Positions 1 through 10,799 of a stretch of DNA of 64,000 nucleotides are shown in pieces. The stretch is taken from NCBI GenBank assembly GCA_032718565.1, contig JAVGVS010000018.1:124001-188000 (forward strand), read 5' to 3'. Both the position numbers and the translations under genes were made by a program. Numbering within the stretch: the stretch's first letter is position 1; every line of letters begins with the position of its first letter. The notes beneath the pieces are model-generated. The model saw only the letters and a list, made by a program, of their open reading frames with translations. It ran no database searches and had not been told where the DNA came from. Origin of the DNA: Distichodus sexfasciatus (Eukaryota > Chordata > Actinopteri > Characiformes > Distichodontidae).

Positions 1-30
1 GCGCACAGCCCAGAAGGGCCCCTCCACGCA

Positions 31-75
<45 letters not shown>

Positions 76-760
76 ACCACCCCCCCTCGCCTTCGCCTGC
101 TCTGATTCCAGACCAAATGGGCTCATTGGTGGGGAAGGAGGGAGATGGATGCCCTCCGCTGCTTTAAATTAGTTACCATAAACAAAATATGCAATGTTGA
201 ATGTACAGTCCGCTTCTCTTGTGTTTGTGTTACATGACATGTAGATTTGTCTCTGACCTGAAGTTGATCATGTTGTCTCCTGCTAGGCAAGTCCTCAGTG
301 TAAATACTCCTGAGAGTAACTTATACACCATAAAACTTTTGCCATGAATTCTCTGTTTTGCACAAAGAGGAAGTGCGAGTTCGTGTCTGATCTTGCACAC
401 TTTGACAAACTGTGCAAATGTCAGCTGGAATCTAATTACTGCTGTACATTCCCAAATAAAACCGTTTTAATGAAAGACCAAAGCTTTCACCGCTTTGCTT
501 GTGAATCCTTCCATGCCCTCCTTCACACGCCTTTCCTCCTCTTCCTCTCCCTCTCTCCCAGCATTAGCAGGAGTTCAGAGTTGACGTTGCACTTGTGACA
601 GTGTGAGCGTTCGTTAAAGCAGCCGCTATGACAAGCTGTTTTAATTGCAGCTTGACTCTCCAGATCTTGGCTCTGCAGGGAGAGAGGGAGGGAGGGAGAG
701 AAGGTGGGATGGAATAGAGAGAGGGAGGGAGGGAGGGAGTGAGCGGGTGAGGTCCTCTGT
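1..760. other. Non-coding DNA with TC and GA tracts
   Basis: A (TC)n microsatellite fills about 37-73 and a purine-rich tract of GGGA and GAGA steps fills about 676-745. Between them is ordinary AT-rich sequence. The 84-codon frame at 344-598 has no recognisable motif, and its serine/leucine end comes from the pyrimidine tract. I see no gene. Confidence 0.7.
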
Positions 761-1013
761 ATATGCAGCAGGGCTTGTGGGATGCCTCCTCTGAATGTCT
801 AATGTCTTTGTTCAGTCTACAGGGGCATCACTCTGCCGTACTGTGCTCTCCTTCTCTGTGTCTTTCGCTTCCTGCTATAGTGAGGTTAAAATGGGTTGAG
901 AGTTTTGGGACTTGCTCTTCGCTCTCTCCCTCTCTCTCACAAACCCTCTTCCTATTCTGAATTGTACTGCTTGTCACTGTTGTGGCTGTTGACGTGTGTG
1001 GTGGTGTGTGGCG

Positions 1014-1036
1014 GTGTGTGTGTGTGTGTGTGTGTG
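1014..1036. repeat. (TG)n microsatellite
   Basis: About 11 uninterrupted TG steps after an imperfect GTGTGG lead-in. A (CA)n tract of similar length lies at 1150-1174, so the two could pair as an inverted repeat on one strand. Confidence 0.95.
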
Positions 1037-1149
1037 GGATTGTTCTGACAGCAGAAGAGGCATGGTGCAGGGCTTCATGTGTGCTCCGGTCTACCTCCAG
1101 TGGCCCAGTGTGTCTCTGCATCGCCTGAGAGCTCCTCTTAGCCGACACA

Positions 1150-1174
1150 AACACACACACACACACACACACAC
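1150..1174. repeat. (CA)n microsatellite
   Basis: About 12 uninterrupted CA steps, the complement of the TG tract 115 bases upstream. The cysteine/valine and histidine/threonine runs in overlapping open frames are translations of this tract, not protein. Confidence 0.95.
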
Positions 1175-1179
1175 CGCAT

Positions 1180-1850
1180 TGGCAAGCTGAGAGGCTTCAG
1201 CCTGAGGGGCTTCAGGGGGGAAAGTGCGAGGAAACCAGGAATGTGTTCTGCACTGAAATAAATGGGTACATATGTCATAAAGAATATAGTGGAGTGTTCC
1301 TTCTCGTAGTCCTTCCTGTATGTGAGGCAGAGTGGAAAAACAGAAATGGTAGCTCAAAATATTCAAAAAGTGTTGTAAAATTTTCCAATATATAGTGCTT
1401 GTTTCAAACATCATTTCTAATCACAAATTTCCTTTTCAGAGATTAGACACTATTATTAGAGCAAATGGTAATAATACTGTAAGTGATAATAAATAAAATA
1501 GTATGTCTGATGTATGTACACAAACAAGCATGTATAGAATTTCTGTTCATTCCTTTTGGCTCCAAATGCATTCACGAAAAACTTAAAGCACATTTCTTTT
1601 ACAAGAGCATTGTTTGTAAGTTTGCAAATTTCTGTACTATTAAAGTAGCTTGTAGTATTTACGGTAGTGCATATCTTTCACAGCCCACCCTTAAGTGCAC
1701 CGAATTGTGCCTCTTATTATATCTGCTGTACTGCCACATTATTTCATATTTCTGTTGGCACGAATGAGGGCTCTATAGTATGTATGCTTTGTTGCCTTCT
1801 TGTGTCTGTTATATTTAAATGCTATTATTAAAACCTCAGGGTCACCGAAG
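1180..1850. other. AT-rich DNA, nothing recognised
   Basis: AT-rich single-copy sequence. No splice-bounded open frame, repeat or RNA gene was recognised. Confidence 0.6.
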
Positions 1851-1854
1851 TGCA

Positions 1855-2130
1855 GTCTTTGGAGGGCAAAGTCAGAATTGGATTCAGCTGCTCCACAAAT
1901 GAAATTAGATTTCATTTAATAATTTATTCATGTCTTCTGTGTAGGAGAGCAACCTTCGGGGAGCCCAGGTGATGATTACCAACGAGCCACTCTCATTAGC
2001 ATTCAGAAATATGCATAATCCCTCTGCAGGAGAACGATGCACAAACAGCGGCAGGAATCTGCAGTAATAAAGAGGAAAAGCGGGGCGGAACGAATGATCA
2101 GAGGCCACTGCGTTAGCCTTGGGAGGATGA
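1855..2130. promoter_or_regulatory. Candidate conserved non-coding element
   Basis: More balanced in composition than its flanks and free of simple repeats. It carries several homeodomain- and POU-like sites: ATTTAATAATTTATT near 1913-1927, CATTAGCATT near 1994-2003 and ATATGCATAATC near 2009-2020. This mixture is typical of developmental enhancers in fish gene deserts. That is inference from texture, since no cross-species alignment was possible. The overlapping open frames look like chance. Confidence 0.25.
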
Positions 2131-5018
2131 TGGAGTGTGGAGCCTGCGCAGAGGGCTCATGTTGTTGGGGAAGGGGGGAATTGGGGTGTTGTTTGTCCAT
2201 GTGTTGGGCCGTTGGTTGGATGCTCTCACTGGGAATAGGATTTTGTCTCTACTTGTATAGTAAAGTTTGCTTTCCTTGGGATTGGCCTTGTAAAAAGCAT
2301 CTTTGTCAACTTCTAAGTGTAGCTTTGGTTGGATCTTACTCTCCAGATGATGATCATTTATGGCTTTAGTAACTTTATAAGGTTTTATTTTTAATTGTTG
2401 TCCTTTTAGCTGATGTAAGTGCTGTAACTATCCATAAATATATGAATCATCTTCTCTTGCTGGTCCCCATCTTAAACTGGTCTATAACAATTACTTTGTT
2501 ATAGAGTAACACTAAGCTGCATTTTGGTACCGTTCAATTTGGTTTCAAGGGATTGTTTTCAACCCTTGACCAGCATCAGAACAGCAATCACACCAGAACA
2601 GCCAATGACAGTCACAAAGTTCTACACTACTCTTGTCATTTGGGTTTGAAATGTCTGCCATTGGTTAACACGGTCTGACAGGGCTCATGTTAAAGGCAAG
2701 ACATCCAAAGTCCAACTGAGCAACGGCCCAAAGGTCAATCAGGCTCTTATAATTCCCACGACTGGAGACGAGGCTCTGTAGCTTCATAATGCCACTAGGC
2801 ACTAGTAGGCCATGGTTTCTGTCACCGGCCAGTGCATTCCATGCATAAGGACGGCCTTGAGGCTCTTTTTTCTGTGAGGTAGCGAAATATTGTTGCAGAT
2901 GCTTATGTTCCAGTGTTGTTGTCAGTCTTTGATGTTCCTTTGCTTAGTGGGGATAGCTGCTTAGTGACGAACAGCTTGCAGATGGGGGAAGGCCTGTAAA
3001 ATAAGCAGCTTATTCAGCGTTGGTCCTCCCAAGATAAAGTGCTTTTGCTTCAGTAAAGTAGCCGGAATATCAAGTGTTTTAGTGAATTGTGGATTCGCTC
3101 TATTTTGCATATTTTTCAAGGTCCACCCCATTTTGTCTAAACACTGATATGTGCTTGCTTAATTAATGTTTTAACACCTATGCGTGGAGAATGTATGCTT
3201 CAAGAAAGCCTAGGGATAGGCAAGATTATTGTTGAGTAAGGTTGACAATGAAAGAACAGATATAGAGGATTAAAGACACACATATCCGCATGCTAAACAG
3301 ACGTGAGTGTGTTTGCTGTTATTTACAGATTTTTTGCTGAAACTAAACAAGTAATTGGATCAGGGGACTATAATAGCTTTAAGCCAGCAATAACTGCCTA
3401 TATATGGTATCTTAGCACTTGAAAAGTTAAGATACTGAGCAAGTTTACTTGATCCTATTTAATTGTTTGCAAGACATTCCTTGTCCATAATCATTAACTC
3501 AGATGACTAGTTTTTGGAAAAGTCAAACATGTCAGGGTTAATCTCGGTTAGGAAATACATTCTGTAATTGGGTTGTAACTTCTTATGATAACAGATAACA
3601 CTTACATATAAGGGTTTTATTTTACAATTTGAGGATGAATTGTATTAAATATGAATATATTTGCATTCGTCTTCTGTTTATTAGTGGGAAATGGCTGAGG
3701 TTGTTGACAATGTGGATTGGGATAAGGAGTAAAAATCTGCTATTTTATCAGCATGGTCACATAAAACTTTCCATGTCTACTCTGTATCCTGCAGTGATGA
3801 TGAACATGGGGAAAGCAGCATCCCTGACCCACTTTCTCCTGCCGCTCTTGACTACATGTCACCCAGGCCCAGTGGAGATTGGGATGAACACAGGGTGTAG
3901 TGTGTGTTGTGAGGAAGAACACAGTTGTGAAGCCTCAGTCATTCTCATTCAAACAAAAAGACAGTCGGGATGTTAACAAGTCAGAAAATGTGAATTCACT
4001 CTGCTGGAGCCATTTGATCCAAACACAGCTTAAGATGGTAAATCCATATGCTGGTGAGTAGTTAATATCAGCTTCACACATATATTTCCAGCTCTCACAA
4101 ATGCAGAGTAGTTGCATGGAGTATCTCTCATCTGTTCTTTTTCCATTATGAAAAGTTTCCTCATCTCCCCACTCCCTTTCTCTCTTACCCTCCTCTCATT
4201 TCCTCCTTCAGGATTGATGCTACCCACATTCGAGCCGTGCTCTGCCCAACATTCGTGTGTGAGTCAACCCACTTCACAGGCTGAGGATGGCTTATCTGCT
4301 GTCATTTATGCGAGTGTGTTCGCGGGTATGCGTATGCTATAATAAGAACTCATCCCTCCCCTCCCTTTCTAATGCTCCTCCATCGAGTTCCTCTTTCCTG
4401 CGAGAAGGAGGAAGTGACCTACATAGCTGGTGATGTCTTTGTCTCGGCGCTATGTCTGCAGTATCAGGAGTGGCAATGAATAATGCAGGGCCTCCTTTGC
4501 ACGACATCGCTGCCTTCAATAAAATGATCAGACTTAATGAGACTTAATAACAGCAAAGCACTCAGGGAATCAAAGGCTAGTAAAAACAGGAAATGTTTCC
4601 TTAGGCTTCTGGTGAGGTGGCCAGAGGTGCTTGCTAAGACTTTGAACAATGGCTAAAAGCCAAATTTAACATCAAAGTAGTTTTGTTGGAAGAAATAAGT
4701 GTACACATCAAAAAATAGATTCTTGTTTTTGGGGGTAAGACTAGTTTGGCTATGAGCAATGCACTGCAGGAAAATAGAATATTCTGCTGAATAATTCAGC
4801 CTAGATCAACAATGAGTTTAGCTAGTCATTTAGCTAGTTGATGCTATAGTGAAGATTTCAAAACACATCGTAAGACAGATGAGACAAGGTGGTTTGACAT
4901 CAGCCCATTATGAAGGAACACAAAATTCATTTCAAGCTCATGGTGGCTAAAAAAAAAGTACTCTCTCATTTTGACACTTGGTTATCTTTATTGATTTAGG
5001 AATGTCAAAAAAATATAT
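2131..5018. other. Single-copy AT-rich DNA, no gene seen
   Basis: About 2.9 kb without a recognised gene, repeat or RNA. Open frames here (up to 115 codons at 3629-3976) have no family motifs or convincing splice sites. A conserved element could be present but nothing stands out by eye. Confidence 0.55.
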
Positions 5019-5268
5019 ATGTGACCTGATCTGCCGTAATGAGTTGGAAGTCGACGTTCTGTTTATTTAGATACAGGCCGATTATGTTGAAAAACTTCAA
5101 GAATTTTGTTTTTTCCTTTTCGAAGACCAGATTAATTTTGAATACCTTTTCTTTCATATAAGACCAAAAAAGAAAAATCAATATTTTTGATGTTTTTCAA
5201 CATAATCGGCCTGTATCTAAATAAATAGAACGCCGACTTCCAAATCATTACGGCAGATCAGATCACAT
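5019..5268. mobile_element. Fold-back MITE-like element, 250 bp
   Basis: Two arms of about 85 bases are near-perfect reverse complements. The left arm starts GTGACCTGATCTGCCGTAAT at 5021 and the right arm ends ATTACGGCAGATCAGATCAC at 5265. A short AT-rich loop with TTTTTC/GAAAAA lies between them near 5105-5190. Such a hairpin with no coding capacity is characteristic of a non-autonomous DNA transposon. The superfamily is not clear: a target duplication cannot be separated from the AT-rich ends (ATATATGTGA on the left, TCACATAT on the right). Confidence 0.75.
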
Positions 5269-5269
5269 A

Positions 5270-6400
5270 TTCTTAAATCTTATTTTTAAGCAAGAGATCC
5301 TGAGTGTTTCATATGGTGGAGGTCTGCCTGTTGGCTAACTATGAATAACTTCTGTGACTGTCATGGCAAGAGCTAAATTGGTTTTGTATTTTGTAAATAC
5401 AATGTATTCGTGAATGTGTAAATATGCGTAAATGTGGATGTTTTGATTGTAATGAATTTATACATGGGGCAAACTGCAACTATCCTTTGTTATTTACTAA
5501 TAATACAATGACATTCTTATTTTTAATGTGCTTTATGATTTGGATAAACAATGCTCTTGTGTCTGTCAATTAGCAGGATTTAGACAATGTAGATACAGTT
5601 AAAGTATCTTTACAGTTAAAGAGGGTAATATTTACCTTTTCAGATGCATTCGGGGTCGAATATGGACGACTTACACCATTAAAAGAAGTTAAGCTGAGTA
5701 CAATTTTACCCCCTTGAAGAAAGAAACACATGCTTTGGTGAGTAAGGAATAATCTGATTATGTAGCCCAAAAAATGCTCTTTATACTCTATTTTTTGGCA
5801 GTTTTCTTAAAACAATAATGAAAACTAAACTTCAGTCTGTTTTAATGCTATATTGTATTGACATACTGTATAGGTCCAAACACCTGTAATTAAAAAAAAA
5901 AAATTAAATTCCAAAAATATGAGACCCTGACGTCTCTTCCTGAAAGTTAAACACCTATGCTGAGTAATAGAGAACATTATTGAAATGCTTCTAAATGAGA
6001 CCCAACTGCCACAGATAAGCAGAAAAAAAACGAAGAGCCAGCAGATGTAGTGTGGGAACAGTGGCACATATGGCAGCAAAAAGTCAGCTGCTCCAGCATA
6101 GGTGAGGCTTAGCTCCACGCATGACAAATGAGCCGACATGGCAAACATTTCACAAGCCCACACCAGTTCAGCTCAGGTCATAATAACCAGATGGACAGAA
6201 ACTTTGTGGAATAGGTGAAATGCGACTCTTTAGTTTTGATGGAAACCATATTAGCAGTAAAATTCAACTCATTAACTCATTATCTGGAGCAGATAAAATA
6301 CTAACAGGGATGTGGAGGAAAGGCATCCCATCCCAGTCCCATGTGAATACTTGGCATTACTGTGGAAAACCTTACCAAAATCCCACCATGCAGTTGTCAG
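5270..6400. other. AT-rich DNA, nothing recognised
   Basis: Single-copy-looking sequence with an A-rich stretch near 5890. No gene, RNA or identifiable repeat. The 112-codon frame on the minus strand at 5825-6163 is hydrophobic but has no known domain or promoter context. Confidence 0.55.
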
Positions 6401-6403
6401 TTT

Positions 6404-6605
6404 TTATACAAGATAATTTACATTCATGGCATTTATCAGATGCTCATTTCAAGAGAGACCATTTCCATTTCTTAATTACTTGCAACTTGGGGTTAAGCGT
6501 CTTGCTCAGGGCCTCAATGCTTGTAGGATAGTGCTGGCTTTAAACCTATAACCACATGGTCTGGATTTTAGTATCCTGCCAGTGGACCACCACCACCACC
6601 ACCCT
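6404..6605 (-). repeat. SINE-B fragment (minus) plus (CCA)n
   Basis: Read on the minus strand, this matches the copy at 9904-10102: the stretch before the tail (CTGAGCAAGACGCTTAACCCC) and a degraded tail (ATCTGATAAATGCCATGAATG). A short (CCA)5 run follows at about 6588-6604. The tRNA-like head is badly eroded. Confidence 0.55.
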
Positions 6606-6864
6606 CAGGTAATATTTAATAAGTTTAATAAGCTCTAATGACATTTCATGACCTTTGGATAAACCAGAAGTGGTGTATTAATAGTAATGTGGATTCCACT
6701 TAATTCTTGTTGACTGACTTGAAGTTCAAAAACTATGCTCAGAAAATGGCACCTTAAGCTGACATCAGTTTAAGCCACAGAGGGAAGTGTTTTTCAAAAT
6801 AAAACACCCTACGAACTTCGATGACAATAAAAACAACATAATTTTTTTGGAAACAAGTTTTTAT

Positions 6865-6925
6865 TCTTTCAGCGCGGCCCGGCACTGTTCCGCGGCCAGG
6901 GGGTTGGAGAACCCTGCTCTAGATT
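6865..6925. repeat. Dispersed-repeat fragment
   Basis: A short GC-rich block (GCGCGGCCCGGCACTG, then GGTTGGAGAACCCTGCTC) sits abruptly in AT-rich DNA. This end sequence resembles a widespread fish DNA-transposon terminus as I remember it. No partner end was found nearby, so the call rests on composition and recall. Confidence 0.3.
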
Positions 6926-7109
6926 ACATGAAGTTTCTGTGTTTGAAAGGAATTGGAGGCAAAAAGTAAAATGTAGAAAAAAACGTTTAACTGTTCTCTG
7001 AAACAATATGACAAGAAACGCTGAAAGTAAAAAAACAAAACTATTTTTCTAATGAAACAACAATGCCAATCAACAAAAACAACAAAACTAACCATGAAAA
7101 CATACAATA

Positions 7110-7855
7110 CATTACATTACAATACATTTCAGTGTGACTTTGAACAGTTGTACTTCACCAACTGACTCTGTTGCACCTCTGCACTTTACACATCACCATC
7201 ACTGTGATGCTCATGCTGCTATACAGACTATCTCAGTCATGTTCAATTCACTGGAACTGTCTCCGGAAAGATGTAATTCCTTCTCAAATGACTGTTACTA
7301 CAACACTGCTATAATAATTTTTGCAGTGCTGCTACTTATTTGCACAACCATTGAACATTGAATGTATATATCACTGGTCACTTCCTAACTGTTTCTACAC
7401 AATTTTTTTTTAAATATTGCATAGACCCTGGTTCTCCACTACTGTTAAAATATCTGCAAAACTTAAATGTTAGTCATACTTTTTTTACTGTTTTATTAAA
7501 AGACTGGAATTTTTCATATTGAAACTGTATCTAACCTCCTGCACATCCAGTGTCAAAGTCAACTTCCACTTTTGTGGGTTAATACTACATCCAAACTGTC
7601 TCTCCTCTACCTCTATTTCTAGTTCTAGTTTAAAGTTATATGTAATATTCCATTCCTAGTTTAAAATGTATATTTTGTGTTCTATTTATATATTGTTTAT
7701 TCTGTTGCCTTATTGGTTCTTTGTCCTTTATTTCCTACTGCACTGAAAAACTGGAGCCACGTCATCTTGTCTCTCTGTATATCCGAAAACTGTATATAGC
7801 AGAGATGACAATAAAGTTTACTTTGACTTCTTTGACTTTGACCAACCAACTAACC
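7110..7855 (+). repeat. LINE 3' end-like sequence
   Basis: The last 120 bases (GGAGCCACGTCATC near 7753, then AGCAGAGATGACAATAAAG near 7798-7816) are repeated in reverse at 51456-51520, so this is a dispersed repeat. The GACAATAAAG-type end is typical of fish LINE 3' untranslated regions. Upstream to about 7110 may belong to the same element, but no reverse transcriptase frame is present, so it would be a 5'-truncated copy. Confidence 0.45.
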
Positions 7856-7930
7856 ACATCACTGGAAACTGTCTTTTACATCTCCAAGCAATGTTTAAAA
7901 CATTTAATGATGGAAAAAATAAAAGCTTGT

Positions 7931-8174
7931 GGGGCAGTTGGTGGCGTTACGGTAGGGTGTTCGCCCCGTGATCAGAAGGTCGCAGGGTTGAATCCAGTTA
8001 CCACTGAGGTACTCATGAGCAAGGTACCGTCCCCAAGCACTGCTTCCCGGGCGCTGCCCTTGTTAGCTGCCTACTGCTCCTTCACGGATGGGTCAAATGC
8101 AGAGGTCACATTTCGTTGTGGTGCACTGTGTGCTGTGCTGTGTTCACAATGACAAATAATCACTCACTTTCACT
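7931..8174 (+). mobile_element. SINE-A, full-length-like copy
   Basis: The element opens with a tRNA-like head, GGGGCAGTTGGTGGCG, and has a B-box-like GGGTTGAATCC near 7986. The unique body has GAGGTACTCATGAGCAAGG near 8006, GGGTCAAATGCAGAGGTCAC near 8090, and the tail CACTCACTTTCAC. Five other copies occur in the window, at 10399-10588, 21184-21394, 38287-38524, 44501-44742 and 53812-54031. This is one of the two most complete. It does not look like a functional tRNA gene because the head has no clear cloverleaf. It overlaps a 143-codon chance frame at 7721-8152. Confidence 0.8.
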
Positions 8175-8179
8175 ATGCA

Positions 8180-9425
8180 ATTAAACAAATGCATATATAT
8201 TTGTGCAAATAAATGTTCACTACTCAAATGTCAATGGCATATTTATGAAACATGGATTGCATCAACTAAAAAACAAAAAAGTACAAAAAATTAATTGTAC
8301 TGAGAAAATCCATAATCATGACATGCTGTTATATCATATACATGGAACATTTTCCACTGTCCTAAACAATTGCTTCCCCCTTGAAACTGAGTTGTCCTTT
8401 ATCCCTTCCACTGGATCTGCATATAGTTAGCTTTACCATCCTCACATGAGCATTTGGCAACGTTTCACTGTGGATTTGGTGACTAGATTTCTATAACGGG
8501 TTCTGCTGAGAAAATGAGCTTACAGTTAAGCTAACTGAATAGAGGCGTTGTGAATTTTAATGTGAGATGCAAAATTAATGCAAGCTAATATGAAAATCCA
8601 TGCAACCTGCCAAGGGGTTCGAAGTTATATTTGTGGTGAAGCTACAGAAAGGAAAGGGAATTGTGTTAGAAGTCACTTGGTATGTGTGTCATTTTCATCC
8701 TAACGGTAGCTGTTTTGAGACAGATTAAGGAACTGATAATTCAAGCTTTTTACTTTGTGGCTGCTGTGTTGAAATTTGTTATTTTATGTTTGTTGAAATA
8801 TGAGTTTTGATGATGTTTGAGAACCTTCCCCACCATTTCTATTTTGATTTATTGTTTCTGTTTTTTTTTACAACAAATTCACCTTCATCTGAACTGTAAG
8901 ACACTTTCATTACTAACGAAGTCGAAATGAAATCTGGGCATCCAAGTTTCTTTAACTGTCCAAGTCTAACAGGGCGAGTATAATGGTTCCAATTAGCGAT
9001 ATTTTGCTCAGTGCTAAACACATCATAAATAAACTGTAGATATGAAGAAGTCTCTCATAAATGAGTTTAATTGGTGCTGCCTATTTACAATATTCTAATA
9101 TTCAACATATTCTGTGTTTTAGCATGAAAAATGATTATGTACAAGTCTTGTTTTGTTGTTCAAACAATGCCATCAGTTCTTCATTTTCCTTTTCCTTGAG
9201 TTTGTATCAAATGTATTTAACCTCAAGATGTTACCTCTTTAAACTGGAAGAATGAAAAGAAAGGTTGATTATGAACACCATTATCATCATCATCATCATC
9301 ATCGTCTTTAGTATCATTTTCTTTCCCAGCTTTTCTTATGGTTTATGAGGATTCTCCTCCACCCCTGAGGTATACTGCGCTTATGTTATGAAAGTGGTTC
9401 TAGCTGACAGACTTCCCAGGCTACA
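8180..9425. other. AT-rich DNA with (ATC)n microsatellite
   Basis: No gene recognised. A trinucleotide (ATC)n run of about nine units lies at 9277-9304. The rest is low-GC single-copy-looking sequence. Confidence 0.6.
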
Positions 9426-9429
9426 TTTG

Positions 9430-9730
9430 CGCCCCTGCCCCGTACATGCATGCCCGTCTTGGTAGCTAATGGGCCATGGCTCTAATGGGCAGATCAGTGC
9501 AGGCTCTCTGCAGGAGAGAGAGCCATAATGGACTGTTGATGTTGGCAACTGTTTTGCTGTAATTGGGCCAGGGTGGGATGTTCCTGGCCCTAATGGGGCA
9601 CCTCAGTATCGACCCTCTTCCATCTCGCATTGACACGGCTGTGAGATCCACACACTAATGCAGCATCCGTACCGCTCCATCAAAGCCGCTGCCTCCCGGA
9701 GACAAACACAGAGCGAGGTTAGGGTACGCC
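9430..9730. promoter_or_regulatory. Candidate CNE with a TAAT-site array
   Basis: At least five near-identical homeodomain-type sites occur within about 135 bases: CTAATGGGCC at 9466, CTAATGGGCA at 9482, ATAATGGAC at 9525, GTAATTGGGCC at 9559 and CTAATGGGGC at 9590. Another ACTAATG lies near 9654. All are in the same orientation in a GC-balanced, repeat-free block. Such homotypic clustering is a known feature of enhancers bound by homeodomain factors. No protein frame is convincing. Function is inferred. Confidence 0.4.
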
Positions 9731-9903
9731 AAGCTGACTGCCCTAGTTTGAGCTTAGCCTTGATACAGAAATGTGTTATGTTGTGTTAGTATTCTGGTCA
9801 GGTTTATTACCAATGGATTAACCATTTGAAGGGTCATCATACGTTTGACATGTTAGAAACAGAACTGGTACCAGTTAAACTTTTTTCTTACCAATGTACA
9901 TTG

Positions 9904-10102
9904 TGGGTGATGGTGGTATAGTGGTTAGGACACTCACCTCTGGACAAAGAGGCTGTGGGTTCGAATCTTACCTCCAGGACTACCACCACTGAGTCCCTGA
10001 GCAAGACCCTTAACCCCAAGTTGCTCCAGGGAAACTGTCCCTGAAATTAGGAAATCAAAGTCACTCTAGATAAGAGCATCTGCTAAATGCCATAAATGCA
10101 TA
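9904..10102 (+). mobile_element. SINE-B, best copy
   Basis: A tRNA-derived head has an A-box-like TGGTATAGTGG near 9911 and a B box GGTTCGAATCT near 9959. A body containing CTGAGCAAGACCCTTAACCC follows. The 3' tail contains ATAAGAGCATCTGCTAAATG, a motif shared by many fish SINEs and their partner LINEs. Degraded copies or tails occur at 6404-6605, 10640-10760, 17236-17335, 23033-23130, 25553-25690 and 56178-56335. Confidence 0.8.
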
Positions 10103-10398
10103 CAGTAGACGCTTGGATTTGTGTTGACCTGCACCGAGTACTGGTCTGATGCTAATGTCTTATAACTAAGTTGTATGTCGAACTGTGTGGATGAGTCCAG
10201 GAGTCCAGGTTCACTGTTTTATGTGTAAGGCAACATCAGGCTATAACATTTCATTCCTGAATTGGTGAAGTAAAATTTTAATAAAATAGATACCTAGTGC
10301 ATAAAGTATACAGTATTAAGAATATATTTATTCTGTGTTCTTGAACCTACCACCTCTGGGTATGTAGATCAGTATTCTACCACTAGAAAGTGGTAGAA

Positions 10399-10588
10399 AA
10401 ATGTGACCTCTGCATTTGACTCATCTGTGAAGGAGCAGTGGGCAGCTGACATGGGCAGCGCCCGGGGAGCAGTGCTTGGGGACAATACCTTGCTCATGAG
10501 TGCCTCATTGGTACCTTTACCAATCTTGGACCGCCGACCTTCTGATCATGGGGTGAACGTTCTAACCGTTACGCTACCAACTGCCCCA
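10399..10588 (-). mobile_element. SINE-A copy with target duplication
   Basis: Minus-strand copy of the 7931-8174 family. Its head complement CTACCAACTGCCCC is at 10574-10587 and its body GTGACCTCTGCATTTGACTC is at 10403. It lacks the usual 3' tail. A 10-base direct repeat, AGTGGTAGAA, flanks it at 10389-10398 and 10594-10603, as expected for target-primed retroposition. Confidence 0.75.
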
Positions 10589-10639
10589 ATCTTAGTGGTA
10601 GAATGCATGGTTACAAATTAAGAGAGATTTAAATCTATT

Positions 10640-10760
10640 TTTCGTCCAATACTACCACCACTGGACACACTGTGCAAAACCCTAACCCCAAGTTATTTCA
10701 GGGATGCTGTGCCTGTAACTCGGTAAGATTTAAGTCGCTCTGAATAAGAATGTGTGATTA
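10640..10760 (+). repeat. SINE-B fragment
   Basis: The segment CTACCACCACTGG, CCCTAACCCCAAGTT and GTCGCTCTGAATAAGAATG matches the middle and tail of the 9904-10102 element with many substitutions. The tRNA-like head is missing or displaced. Confidence 0.5.
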
Positions 10761-10799
10761 TTTCCACATTGAACTCACATAAGTAGCATAAACAAGTAA

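Noticed and set aside
5019..5268. MicroRNA precursor
   Set aside because: The stem is far longer than a normal precursor and matches a fold-back transposon; small-RNA production is possible but not evident.
7721..8152. 143-codon frame
   Set aside because: It runs from LINE-tail-like sequence into a SINE-A copy; both are repeats.
9904..9980. tRNA gene
   Set aside because: A- and B-box-like sequences are present but the cloverleaf is broken and a SINE body with LINE-like tail follows; the same holds for the heads of SINE-A and SINE-C.
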